A program made the translations under genes and the position numbers. The notes below the pieces were generated by a model. It did no database searches. It was not told the origin of the DNA and saw only the letters and a program-made list of their open reading frames with translations. Positions 24,795 through 33,249 of a stretch of DNA of 64,000 bases are shown one piece after another (the first letter of the stretch is position 1; every line of letters begins with the position of its first letter). Where the stretch lies: NCBI GenBank assembly GCA_964398365.1, contig CAYNMC010000016.1, positions 28,066 to 92,065 of the forward strand, written 5' to 3'. The stretch comes from CAYNMC01 sp964398365. GTDB lineage: Bacteria; Patescibacteriota; Microgenomatia; UBA1400; CAYNMC01.

Positions 24795-26269
24795 TGTTTT
24801 TCCTCCGGTCTCATGGTGGGAAACAAAATTACGTCTCTGATTGAAGGTTGATTGGTCAGCAACATGACCATCCGGTCAATACCCAAACCTAAACCACCAG
24901 TCGGCGGCATACCGTACTCTAAAGCTTCAAGATAATCAATATCCAAAGGGTGAGCTTCCTCATCGCCCGCTTTCCTAGCCTTTACTTGTTCTTCAAAAAA
25001 TTCTTTTTGCACCAAAGGATTGTTCAATTCTGAATAGGCGTTTCCCACCTCCCAACCATTAATATAAGGCTCAAAGCGTTCAATAAGCAAAGAATTATCT
25101 TCTTTCTGTTTGGATAAAGAGCAGGTTTCCTTGGGAAAATCGGTAACAAAAGTCGGTTGAATAAGTTTTGGTTCGACTAATTCAAAGAGTGTGGCAATGG
25201 CAATCCCGCGCTTAAAACCGGCACTAACTCCGGTTAACTGAGGATTATCCTCATATTTCAGCTTATGTTCTTTTAAGAGTCTTTTGAGCTGCTCATCGGA
25301 TAATTTTTCTACTTCAATCCCGGCATATTTTTTCAAAGCAGCCGTCATGGTAATTCTTTGCCAAGGAATTCTAAGGTCAATCGTTTTTCCTTGATAAGTA
25401 ATTTTTGTCTTACCCAGCACCTTTTGGGCAACAAACTCATAAAGTTCTTCGGTTAATTTCATCATGGTCTGATAATCGGCATAAGCCCAGTAGCATTCCA
25501 TCATCGTAAATTCGGGATTGTGCCTTTTGTCCATACCTTCATTCCGGAAATCCTTATCAATTTCATAAACTTTTTCAAACCCACCAACAATCAATCTTTT
25601 AAGATAAAGCTCATCAGAAATTTTTAAATAAAGATTGAAATCTAAGGCGTGATGATGAGTAATAAAAGGTCGAGCGTTGGCACCTCCATAAAGTGGTTGT
25701 AAAGTAGGTGTTTCTACCTCCAAAAAACCCCTCGCATCCAAAAACTCCCTCACAGCTTTTATTATTTGAGACCGTTTTTCAAAAACTTTTTTAACCTCAG
25801 GATTCATTAATAAGTCTAAATAACGCTTCCGGTAACGCTCCTCCTTATCTTTTAAACCATACCAGGAAGAAGGCAATGGCCGAAGAGTTTTGGTTAATAA
25901 CTGATAATCTTTTACCAAAACCGAGATTTCACCAGTCTTGGTTTTAAAAACTTCTCCTTGAGCCGCTAAAAAATCCCCTAAATCCAGCAAAGATAAAAAA
26001 TCAAATTGGGCTTTCTTCAATTTATCGCTTTTAAAAACCAATTGAATTTTGCCAGTTTCGTCAATTAAATCAATAAATTTAAGTTTACCGTGGCCGCGTA
26101 AAGCCATTAGTCGGCCAGCTACCGCCACTTTTTCACCCAATTTTCGCTTAGCTTCAAAAACCGTCTCTCTTCTTTGACAACGAGCAGGATAAGGGTTAAC
26201 TCCTAAGGTTTTTATTTTTTTTAATTTATTGAGTCTGATTTGACGATATTGTTCTAAAGGTTGTTGCAT
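24785..26269 (-). CDS. lysS: Lysyl-tRNA synthetase (class II)
   Basis: 494 aa. An N-terminal OB-fold anticodon-binding domain (about 50-150, VAVAGRLMALRGHGKLKFIDL) is followed by the class II core. Motif 2 is in FRNEGMDKRHNPEFTMMECYWAY (given in parts: FRNEGMDKRHNPEFT, then MMECYWAY) and motif 3 in GLGLGIDRMVMLL. Length is normal for bacterial LysRS. It charges tRNA-Lys in the cytosol. Confidence 0.96.
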   Translation of the reverse strand: MQQPLEQYRQIRLNKLKKIKTLGVNPYPARCQRRETVFEAKRKLGEKVAVAGRLMALRGHGKLKFIDLIDETGKIQLVFKSDKLKKAQFDFLSLLDLGDFLAAQGEVFKTKTGEISVLVKDYQLLTKTLRPLPSSWYGLKDKEERYRKRYLDLLMNPEVKKVFEKRSQIIKAVREFLDARGFLEVETPTLQPLYGGANARPFITHHHALDFNLYLKISDELYLKRLIVGGFEKVYEIDKDFRNEGMDKRHNPEFTMMECYWAYADYQTMMKLTEELYEFVAQKVLGKTKITYQGKTIDLRIPWQRITMTAALKKYAGIEVEKLSDEQLKRLLKEHKLKYEDNPQLTGVSAGFKRGIAIATLFELVEPKLIQPTFVTDFPKETCSLSKQKEDNSLLIERFEPYINGWEVGNAYSELNNPLVQKEFFEEQVKARKAGDEEAHPLDIDYLEALEYGMPPTGGLGLGIDRMVMLLTNQPSIRDVILFPTMRPEEKQCL

Positions 26270-26380
26270 AAATAAAATGTATAAATAAAATAAGACTATA
26301 TTTATTATAGCCTCAACCTAAAACTCTCAACCAGTCTCCTAGAAAATAACAAAATGGCTGGTAAAAATAATGATGAACTT

Positions 26381-26857
26381 TTATTCTATTTTAATAATTT
26401 TATAAGTGATTTTTCCTGCCGGTGCGGCCACTTCCACCTTATCGCCGCTTTTTTTCCCAAGCAAGGCTTTGCCTAAAGGTGAAGAATGAGAGATCTTTTT
26501 ATTTTTGGGATCGGCTTCCCATTCACCCACCACCGTAAAAATATGTTTTTGGCCGGCAACTTCAACGGTCACTTTACAACCTAAAGTCACGATTTTATGA
26601 CAACCTTGGTTATTATCTTGAATCACTTTCGCTTTAATCAAAAGGTCTTCAAGTTCGGCAATCCTCCCTTCAATAAAAGAAAGTTCTTCTCGGGCATTTG
26701 CATATTCGGCATTTTCAGAAAGATCACCAAAATCACGCGCCCGTGTTACTCTCTCAACGAGAGCCGGCCGGCGGACTTCTTTCAATTCTTTAAGTTCTTT
26801 TTTTAGATCTTCTAAACCTTTTTTGGTTAAGAAAACCTCATCATTTCTGTTAGTCAT
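26381..26857 (-). CDS. greA: Transcription elongation factor GreA
   Basis: 158 aa. The N-terminal coiled coil carries the acidic tip (ARDFGDLSENAEYANAREE), which inserts into the RNA polymerase secondary channel to stimulate cleavage of backtracked RNA. The C-terminal domain follows (ISHSSPLGKALLGKKSGDKV). Length is standard. A terminator-like hairpin with seven T residues lies just upstream of the ATG, so greA may be controlled by read-through from the tRNA-Glu promoter. Confidence 0.96.
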   Translation of the reverse strand: MTNRNDEVFLTKKGLEDLKKELKELKEVRRPALVERVTRARDFGDLSENAEYANAREELSFIEGRIAELEDLLIKAKVIQDNNQGCHKIVTLGCKVTVEVAGQKHIFTVVGEWEADPKNKKISHSSPLGKALLGKKSGDKVEVAAPAGKITYKIIKIE

Positions 26858-26862
26858 GGTGT

Positions 26863-26905
26863 AAAAAAATAATCTCCCTCTGCAAACTTTTAAAAGGAGA
26901 TTATT
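26863..26905 (-). terminator. Intrinsic terminator between tRNA-Glu and greA
   Basis: On the minus strand a 10-bp stem (AATAATCTCC / GGAGATTATT, loop 18 nt) is followed by seven T residues, ending 5 nt before the greA ATG. It can end the tRNA-Glu transcript. Read-through would express greA, so it may also act as an attenuator. Confidence 0.75.
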
Positions 26906-26960
26906 TCATTCTAGTAAAATTCTTCCTTTGCGTCAAGATGTATTTAGTATGTAAAAAAAG

Positions 26961-27032
26961 TGCCGCCAGTGAGAATCGAACTCACCTTTCTGCCTTGAGA
27001 GGGCAGTGTCCTTACCGATAGACGATGGCGGC
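26961..27032 (-). tRNA. tRNA-Glu (CTC)
   Basis: 72 nt on the minus strand. The acceptor GCCGCCA pairs with TGGCGGC and the discriminator is A. The anticodon stem CTGCC/GGCAG holds loop CTCTCAA with anticodon CTC. The T arm is GTGAG-TTCGATT-CTCAC. CCA is not encoded. It reads GAG codons. Confidence 0.95.
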
Positions 27033-27346
27033 AAATACTTTATTTTATTAAATTTTAGGTAAATAATCCATAAAGGCTGTGTATTCAACTTAAATAACCA
27101 AAAGTAAAATAATAAGTAACATGAGGAGTCTTAGAAGCTATACTGATCTGGGAATGAAAATCAATACCGGGAAAGTGCCTACTTTTGCCTCTTAAAATTT
27201 TTCTTTATATCCAAGGAAGTAAGCTCATCTCACCGTTTTAAACCAACCATAAGGAATCATTAACATTTCAAAGGTAACCTAACTTTACCCAAAGATAAAA
27301 TTTGGAAAACTTCATTTAAAAACTAATTTGGTAAAATGAAAGGAAA
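27033..27346. other. Divergent intergenic region before xseA
   Basis: 314 nt between tRNA-Glu (minus) and xseA (plus). It should hold the tRNA promoter and the xseA promoter. For xseA, TAAAAT at 27332-27337 sits 9 nt before the ATG, with an AAAGGA stretch between. I see no convincing gene or strong hairpin; a 24-codon ORF at 27121 is not supported. Confidence 0.6.
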
Positions 27347-28537
27347 ATGAAAGTTAAACCAATTTTCAGTGTTTCCGAATTTAATGAATTCATCCGTCTT
27401 TATCTAAACCAAGTCGGCGAAGTCACCGTTGAGGGCGAAATCAGCGAAATTAAAGTAAGTCAAAACCAATGGCTATTCATTAATTTAAAAGATAAAGAAG
27501 CCAATCTTAATGTTTTTGGTGTTTTGGATCAAATTACTAATTTTGAAATTTTAGCAGAGGGAATGCTCGTCCATGTATGGGGAGAACCTACTCTTCATCA
27601 AAAAAGCAGTAAGTTTAGCCTTAGAGCTTACGAAATCATCCCGGCCGGTGAAGGTGCCCTAAAACTCGCCCTTGAAAAATTAAAATTAAAACTAACAAAA
27701 GAGGGCTTATTTGCTCTTGAAAGAAAAAGACCCCTGCCTCTTTTTCCCCAAAAAATCGGTCTTATCACCGCCAAAAATTCTCAAGCCTATGCTGACTTTG
27801 TAAAAGTTCTGACTGCCCGTATGGGCGGTCTGAAGATTTATTTTTATCCGGTAAGTGTTCAAGGTCGCCAAGCAGTAAGTTCAATTCTTGAAGCCTTTGC
27901 TTACTTTAATCAACAAATGCCTTATCTTGATCTCTTGGTTTTAGTGAGAGGTGGCGGTAGCTTGGAGGACCTTCAAGCTTTTAATGATGAACGTGTTGTC
28001 CGTGCCATTTTTGCCAGCAAGATACCGGTAGTCTGTGGCGTTGGCCATGAAAAAGATATCACTCTTGCTGATTTGGTGGCAGATTTACGCGCCTCAACGC
28101 CTTCCAATGCCGCCGAACTCATCGTCCGCCATCGCCAAGAAATTGGGCAACAAATTAATCATTCGGTTAAATTTATGGCACACCAAATTCATCAACTCAT
28201 CCGCGAGAAACAACAAACTATTCAATTACTGACGAATCGTATGAAAAGCGCTTTAACACAAAAAATCACTGCTTTTCAAAATCTTTTCTCTTCACTCATC
28301 AAAGAATTCGCCCTTTTTCAAGAAAAAATTAAACAAGCCAAAATAAACTTAGCCAATCTGTTAAGGCTATTAAAAAATCTTGATTATCGTTCGCTTTTGA
28401 GGCGAGGCTTTAGTATTACCTTTGATAAAGGAGGAAACATTATTAAAACCATCAAGCAGGTAAAGTTTAATGAAGGGATTTCAACTCTTCTTTTTGATGG
28501 TAAAATATTCTCAAAAGTTAAAGCCATAAATCCTTAG
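27347..28537 (+). CDS. xseA: Exodeoxyribonuclease VII large subunit
   Basis: 396 aa. An N-terminal OB domain (about 1-100, VTVEGEISEIKVSQNQWLFI) is followed by the catalytic XseA domain with KIGLITAKNSQAYADF, LVRGGGSLEDLQAFNDE, PVVCGVGHEKDITLAD and RASTPSNAAEL. A helical C-terminal arm completes it. Together with XseB it degrades single-stranded DNA from both ends. xseB follows after 4 nt. Confidence 0.95.
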   Translation: MKVKPIFSVSEFNEFIRLYLNQVGEVTVEGEISEIKVSQNQWLFINLKDKEANLNVFGVLDQITNFEILAEGMLVHVWGEPTLHQKSSKFSLRAYEIIPAGEGALKLALEKLKLKLTKEGLFALERKRPLPLFPQKIGLITAKNSQAYADFVKVLTARMGGLKIYFYPVSVQGRQAVSSILEAFAYFNQQMPYLDLLVLVRGGGSLEDLQAFNDERVVRAIFASKIPVVCGVGHEKDITLADLVADLRASTPSNAAELIVRHRQEIGQQINHSVKFMAHQIHQLIREKQQTIQLLTNRMKSALTQKITAFQNLFSSLIKEFALFQEKIKQAKINLANLLRLLKNLDYRSLLRRGFSITFDKGGNIIKTIKQVKFNEGISTLLFDGKIFSKVKAINP

Positions 28538-28541
28538 GAAA

Positions 28542-28799
28542 ATGAATCAAAAAAAACAAAAACCAATCAATTTATCGAAGGCTTTTGCTGAATTGGAGAA
28601 AATCACCCGCGATTTTGAAAATGGCGAACTTGATTTAGAAAAGGCCATTCCTAAATTTAAAAGGGGGTTGGCTTTGGCTAAACTTCTCAAAGAACGCTTA
28701 AGTAAAATTGAAAATGAAATTGAAGAAATTAAAAATGAGTTTAAAAGTTTGGAAAAAACGGAAACGTCCAATTTAAATGATTTGGAAACGCCTTTTTAA
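28542..28799 (+). CDS. xseB: Exodeoxyribonuclease VII small subunit
   Basis: 85 aa. The XseB pattern is clear: NLSKAFAELEKITRDFENGE, then LDLEKAIPKFKRGLALAKLL and KERLSKIENEIEEI. Several copies coat the helical arm of XseA. It is slightly longer than usual through an acidic tail. It is co-transcribed with xseA. Confidence 0.92.
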   Translation: MNQKKQKPINLSKAFAELEKITRDFENGELDLEKAIPKFKRGLALAKLLKERLSKIENEIEEIKNEFKSLEKTETSNLNDLETPF

Positions 28800-28825
28800 A
28801 TATTTTCTATCTAGAGAGAATAGTA

Positions 28826-28903
28826 TATAATAGAGAAAATCACTAATGAAAAAATTAATTTTTAGTGATAAAATTTAAGAGTTATCCCGCCCAAAACGGC
28901 GGG
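28826..28903 (+). promoter_or_regulatory. Probable promoter and leader of the ATP synthase operon
   Basis: TATAAT at 28826-28831 is a perfect -10 with no convincing -35. The leader then holds two hairpins: TCACTAA/TTAGTGA (28840-28868) and CCCGCC/GGCGGG (28886-28903). The first may also serve as a weak terminator for xseAB. A 120-nt leader before atpB contrasts with the leaderless genes of this window. Confidence 0.5.
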
Positions 28904-28948
28904 CAAGTATCTTAAGAACCAATTTAGATTAAAAGAAAGTTTATATTT

Positions 28949-29686
28949 ATGGATATTTCTTTGGCGGCTGAACCTATTTTTAAAATCGACGGCTTTCTTC
29001 TTACCAACTCACTTTTTGCCTCTTTAATTTTAAGTCTCTTCCTTTTGTTTTTTGTCTTAATTTTTGCCAGCCGGAAGCTGGAAAAAATCCCCAAGGGCAG
29101 AAGCCTACAAAATATCGTCGAAACTTTTCTTGAGATGTTTTATCGGCTTTTTGAAAGCATTACCGGTGAGCTAACCAGTAAAATTTTTCCTTTAGCAATG
29201 ACTTTTTTTATTTTTATTCTCTTTAGCAACTGGCTAGGATTGTTGCCTGGTTTTGGCAGTATCGGTATTTGGGAAGAAGCAGAAGAGGGAAAAATTTTAA
29301 AACCTCTTTTGAGAGGCCCTACCGCTGATATCAACACCACTTTGGGTTTGGCCTTAATTTCGGTCATTACCATTCAATATTTGGGTTTAAAAAATTTGGG
29401 CAGTCATTATTTAAAAAAATTTTTTAACTTTGGTAACCCAATTAAGACCTTTGTTGGTCTCTTGGAACTTTTAAGTGAGTTCTCGAAAATTATTTCCTTT
29501 GCCTTTCGTCTTTTTGGTAATATTTTTGCTGGTGAAGTTCTTCTTACCGTCATGGCTTTTCTTATTCCCTTTATTGTACCGATGCCCTTTATTGGCCTCG
29601 AATTATTTGTTGGTCTTATTCAAGCTTTTGTTTTTACGATGCTTACGTTAGTATTTATAAGAGTGGCCACAAGCCATGAAGTCTAA
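28949..29686 (+). CDS. atpB: ATP synthase Fo subunit a
   Basis: 245 aa with five to six membrane helices. The essential Arg is in ISFAFRLFGNIFAGE (about 187-201), and the FSNWLGLLPGFG stretch is typical. Subunit a forms the two half-channels that pass ions to the c ring. It is the first gene of a complete operon in the order a-c-b-delta-alpha-gamma-beta-epsilon; no atpI is seen before it. Confidence 0.95.
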   Translation: MDISLAAEPIFKIDGFLLTNSLFASLILSLFLLFFVLIFASRKLEKIPKGRSLQNIVETFLEMFYRLFESITGELTSKIFPLAMTFFIFILFSNWLGLLPGFGSIGIWEEAEEGKILKPLLRGPTADINTTLGLALISVITIQYLGLKNLGSHYLKKFFNFGNPIKTFVGLLELLSEFSKIISFAFRLFGNIFAGEVLLTVMAFLIPFIVPMPFIGLELFVGLIQAFVFTMLTLVFIRVATSHEV

Positions 29687-29705
29687 AATTGAAAGGAGGT
29701 GAATT

Positions 29706-29954
29706 ATGACAGCAGAAGAAATTATCAACCAAACTCTTGATTTAAAAAGTCTTGCGGTAGCCTTTGCGATTAGTCTTGGAGCACTTGGTCCGGGTCTTTC
29801 TATTGGCCGCATTGCGGGCAAAGGTCTGGAAGCTATCGGCCGCAATCCTGAAGCCGCAGACAAGATCCAAACGGCAATGATTTTGGGAATTGCTTTTGCC
29901 GAATCGGTAGCAATTTATGCGCTGGTGGTGGCATTAATTCTTAAATTTACTTAA
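29706..29954 (+). CDS. atpE: ATP synthase Fo subunit c
   Basis: 82 aa, two helices joined by the polar loop GRNPEA. The ion-binding Glu is in AFAESVAIYALV. The Ser after Glu is shared with Na+-type c subunits, but the Gln of helix 1 needed for Na+ in that type is replaced (PGLSIGRIAG), so H+ is more likely. A very strong SD (aaaggaggtg) precedes the ATG, fitting the many copies needed per complex. Confidence 0.96.
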   Translation: MTAEEIINQTLDLKSLAVAFAISLGALGPGLSIGRIAGKGLEAIGRNPEAADKIQTAMILGIAFAESVAIYALVVALILKFT

Positions 29955-29962
29955 TTTCAACC

Positions 29963-30466
29963 ATGTTAGCAAAAATCGGTATTAATCTCATAAGTTTGGT
30001 AGCCCAAATTATTAACTTTGGACTTTTGTTTTTTATTCTCTCAAGGTTTCTTTATAAACCACTTCTGCGTCTGTTTGAAGAAAGGGCAAAAAAAATCTCT
30101 CAAGGGTTAAAGGCCGCTGAAGAAAACCTTAAAGAAAAGGCAAAGCTTGAAGCTCAGAAAAAATTGGAAATGAAAAAAACCCAGGAAGCCATGGAAAAAT
30201 TGCTTAATCAAGCAAAAATTGAGGCAAAAAAACAAAGCGCCCTTATTATTGAAAATGCCCGGCAAACAGCCAAAAGAGAAGCGGCTAAAGAGGCAGAAAT
30301 TTTGAGACAAAAGCTTTATGAAGAAGAAAAACAACTCAAGGCTAAAATGGCTAAAATGGTGATTGAGCTCACGAAAAAGACGTTAAAAGAAGTTCTGGGC
30401 GAAACAGAACAAAAGAAAGTTTTTGCTCACCAATTAAAAAAATTAAAAAGCGTAAATTTTAATTAA
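29963..30466 (+). CDS. atpF: ATP synthase Fo subunit b
   Basis: 167 aa. One N-terminal TM helix (about 5-27) is followed by a long charged helix, very rich in Lys/Glu/Ala, that forms the dimeric peripheral stalk. Motifs LYKPLLRLFEERAKKI and the AKREAAKEAEILRQK stretch fit the family. It lies between c and delta as in standard operons. Confidence 0.92.
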   Translation: MLAKIGINLISLVAQIINFGLLFFILSRFLYKPLLRLFEERAKKISQGLKAAEENLKEKAKLEAQKKLEMKKTQEAMEKLLNQAKIEAKKQSALIIENARQTAKREAAKEAEILRQKLYEEEKQLKAKMAKMVIELTKKTLKEVLGETEQKKVFAHQLKKLKSVNFN

Positions 30467-30468
30467 TT

Positions 30469-30816
30469 ATGGAAGAAGTCGAAAAAATTGTTACTGGTTT
30501 TATTAAATTTTTAAGGACCTCCGGTAAGCTTCACCTTTTACCCCAAATCCTAAAAATTCTGAAAAAGGAGGCTCAACAAATCGAAGAGGAAAATACGGCA
30601 GTGGTAACCTCAGCTCAACCTTTAGGCGAAGCGGAATTAACTGAAATTGAAAAGGAATTAATTCATCTGTTTGGTCATAAATTAACCATCATCAATGAGG
30701 TTAATCCAAACATTCTTGGTGGTTTTATTATTCGCGTCGCCGACAGAATCGTTGACCTCTCACTAAACAATTACCTTGAAGAGTTAAAGGAAAAAATTAC
30801 CCATGAAAACAACTAA
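30469..30816 (+). CDS. atpH: ATP synthase F1 subunit delta, short form
   Basis: 115 aa, against about 175-180 in most bacteria. The C-terminal part is recognisable: VVTSAQPLGEAELTEIEKEL, then NPNILGGFIIRVADRIVDLS. The N-terminal six-helix bundle that caps the alpha subunits is largely missing; only one or two helices remain. Gene order supports the call. Delta links the b stalk to F1, so this complex may be held differently. The end overlaps atpA by 14 nt. Confidence 0.85.
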   Translation: MEEVEKIVTGFIKFLRTSGKLHLLPQILKILKKEAQQIEEENTAVVTSAQPLGEAELTEIEKELIHLFGHKLTIINEVNPNILGGFIIRVADRIVDLSLNNYLEELKEKITHENN

Positions 30817-32329
30817 ACAGGAAGATTTGACTTCTTTTTTGGAAAAAGCTTTAAGTGATTTTCAAACGCGGCCGGTGGTCAAGAATGTTGGTCGAATCTT
30901 ACAAATTGGCGATGGCGTGGCCAAACTTTCTGGTTTATCAACCATCGGTTATCATGAATTGGTCCAATTTGATAAACAAACTTTTGGTTTGGCTCTTAAT
31001 TTGGAAAAGGAAACAGTAGGAGTAGTCATTTTAGGGCCGTCGCTCCATCTTAAAGCCGGCGATTTAGCAACAGCCACTGGCAAAATCCTGCAAATTGGCG
31101 TTTCGGAAGAACTGATTGGCAGAGTAATTGATCCCTTAGGTAGACCTCTGGATGCCAAGCCAGCACCTCAAGCAAGCAAATTTTACCCTTTAGAAAGAGT
31201 GGCGCCCTCGGTGATTTTACGCCAATCGGTAGACACACCCCTGCAAACCGGCATTAAAGCAATTGATGCAATGATTCCTATCGGCCGAGGACAGCGAGAA
31301 TTAATTATTGGTGACCGCTCTACCGGCAAATCCGCCATCGCCCTCACTACGATTATTAATCAAAAAAATAAAGATGTTGTTTGTATTTATGTTGCTATTG
31401 GTCAAAAAGAATCTTTCATTGCCCAAACAATTGCCACGTTGGAAAGATTTACTGCCTTTGATCATACAATTGTGGTAGCAGCCTCAGCCGCCGACGCCGC
31501 CGCCCTTCAGTATTTGGCTCCTTATGCCGGCTGTGCCATTGGTGAATATTTTGCCGAAAAGGGTAAAGATGCCTTGGTAATTTATGATGATTTATCAAAA
31601 CATGCTTGGGCTTATCGAGAACTTTCCCTGCTATTGCGCCGCCCTTCCGGACGGGAAGCTTATCCTGGAGATGTCTTCTATCTTCACTCCCGCCTGCTGG
31701 AACGTGCTTGTAAATACCACAAAAAGTATGGTGGTGGCTCCTTAACCGCCCTTCCTATTATTGAAACCCAAGCCGGAGATCTCTCAGCTTATATTCCTAC
31801 CAATGTTATTTCTATTACCGACGGTCAAATTTATCTGGAAACGGATCTTTTTTATAATGGCATCAGGCCGGCAATAAATGTCGGTCTCTCGGTCTCGCGG
31901 GTAGGCGGTGACGCCCAAATCAAAGCCATGAAACAAGTGGCAGGCAAACTCCGTCTCGAAATGGCTGCCTATCGTGAGTTAGCTGCTTTCGCCCAATTCT
32001 CCTCTGATTTAGACGCCGCCACCAAAGCCCAAATCGACCGCGGTTTAAGAATCACCGAAATCCTCAAACAGGGCTGGGAAGAACCCTACCCAGTGGAAGA
32101 ACAAATATTAGTAATCTGGGCAGTCACTAGGGGTTATTTTGACGATTTTGCGGTTTCTAAAATCAAAGCGGCAGAAAAAAAGTTGCTAGAATATAGCCAT
32201 CAAAGTCATCAACGGTTGCTCACGCAAATTGCCCAAGAAAAAGTTTTAAATGAAAAAATTGAAAAAGAATTGCAAAAATTACTGGAAAAATTTAAGCAGA
32301 ATTATGAAGAAGAATTTAAACAAAATTAA
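30803..32329 (+). CDS. atpA: ATP synthase F1 subunit alpha
   Basis: 508 aa. The P-loop GDRSTGKSAIALTTI, the RRPSGREAYPGDVFYLHSRL stretch, and the alpha-type signature PAINVGLSVSRVGGDAQ are present. Non-catalytic nucleotide-binding subunit of the F1 hexamer. Length is normal. It is followed 5 nt later by atpG. Confidence 0.97.
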   Translation: MKTTKQEDLTSFLEKALSDFQTRPVVKNVGRILQIGDGVAKLSGLSTIGYHELVQFDKQTFGLALNLEKETVGVVILGPSLHLKAGDLATATGKILQIGVSEELIGRVIDPLGRPLDAKPAPQASKFYPLERVAPSVILRQSVDTPLQTGIKAIDAMIPIGRGQRELIIGDRSTGKSAIALTTIINQKNKDVVCIYVAIGQKESFIAQTIATLERFTAFDHTIVVAASAADAAALQYLAPYAGCAIGEYFAEKGKDALVIYDDLSKHAWAYRELSLLLRRPSGREAYPGDVFYLHSRLLERACKYHKKYGGGSLTALPIIETQAGDLSAYIPTNVISITDGQIYLETDLFYNGIRPAINVGLSVSRVGGDAQIKAMKQVAGKLRLEMAAYRELAAFAQFSSDLDAATKAQIDRGLRITEILKQGWEEPYPVEEQILVIWAVTRGYFDDFAVSKIKAAEKKLLEYSHQSHQRLLTQIAQEKVLNEKIEKELQKLLEKFKQNYEEEFKQN

Positions 32330-32334
32330 GCTAA

Positions 32335-33249
32335 ATGAATAATATTAAAGTTATTAAAAAACGCAGCCGGACGGCTAAAAATATTGCTCAAATCACAAAA
32401 GCCATGGAAATGGTAGCGGCTTCAAAAATGCGGCGTTCTCAAGAACAAGCACTGGCCGCTCGACCCTACAGCGAAGCTTTGCACCACGTGCTTTTTTCTC
32501 TTCTGGAAAATGAAGTGAGTTTTAAACACCCCTTGATTTTACCTAATAAAAGCCGGTTAAGTGTGATGTTAATCATTACCACTGATAAAGGTCTTTGTGG
32601 AAGTCTTAACGCCAACCTCTTCCGCCGTTTGCGTTCCTTTTTAAACGAAAACCCCAACGAAGATCTGTGTTTTTTGGTAATCGGAAAAAAAGGAAGGGAA
32701 TTTCTCCGCAAAACCCATTTCCAAGTGCTGGCGGATTTTCCTCAAATTAAAGAAAGGTTCATTTTTGAAGACACGCTGCCAGTCTCCCGCTTCTTGATCA
32801 ATGCTTATCTTAAGGGAGAAATTGGCAAAGCCTGGGTAAGTTTCAGTACTTTTATTTCAGTGCTTTCGCAAAAACCAAAAATCGTCCAAATCTTACCCGT
32901 CCGCTTAGAAAATTTAGCTGCAGAATTAGGCTTGCTTGACTTAACAAAGGTAACCGTGGAAACAGTCAAAAAAATTGGCAAAAAACAATATCTTATTGAA
33001 CCCTCAGCCAAAGTTATTGCCGAATGGTTGCTTCCTTATTTTGTGGAATTGATAATTTATCATTATCTTTTGGAAGCCAAAGCCGCAGAACATTCAGCCC
33101 GGCTCGTAGCTATGAAAAATGCTTCTGAAAATGCTGAAGAAATCGTTAAAGAACTTGAACTTTCTTATCATAAAGCCCGCCAGTTGCAAATTACCAATCA
33201 AATTGCCGATTTGGCGACGGCCACTTTGGCTATTAAAAATTCATCATGA
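32335..33249 (+). CDS. atpG: ATP synthase F1 subunit gamma
   Basis: 304 aa. The N-terminal helix has the family pattern KKRSRTAKNIAQITKAMEMV. The C-terminal helix has EHSARLVAMKNASENAEEIV. Together they form the rotating central shaft. The middle Rossmann-like domain contains ITTDKGLCGSLNANLFR. Slightly longer than average. It overlaps atpD by 4 nt. Confidence 0.95.
   Translation: MNNIKVIKKRSRTAKNIAQITKAMEMVAASKMRRSQEQALAARPYSEALHHVLFSLLENEVSFKHPLILPNKSRLSVMLIITTDKGLCGSLNANLFRRLRSFLNENPNEDLCFLVIGKKGREFLRKTHFQVLADFPQIKERFIFEDTLPVSRFLINAYLKGEIGKAWVSFSTFISVLSQKPKIVQILPVRLENLAAELGLLDLTKVTVETVKKIGKKQYLIEPSAKVIAEWLLPYFVELIIYHYLLEAKAAEHSARLVAMKNASENAEEIVKELELSYHKARQLQITNQIADLATATLAIKNSS

Noticed and set aside
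27121..27195. 24-codon ORF in the xseA upstream region
   Set aside because: No SD, no conservation evidence and a length expected by chance.
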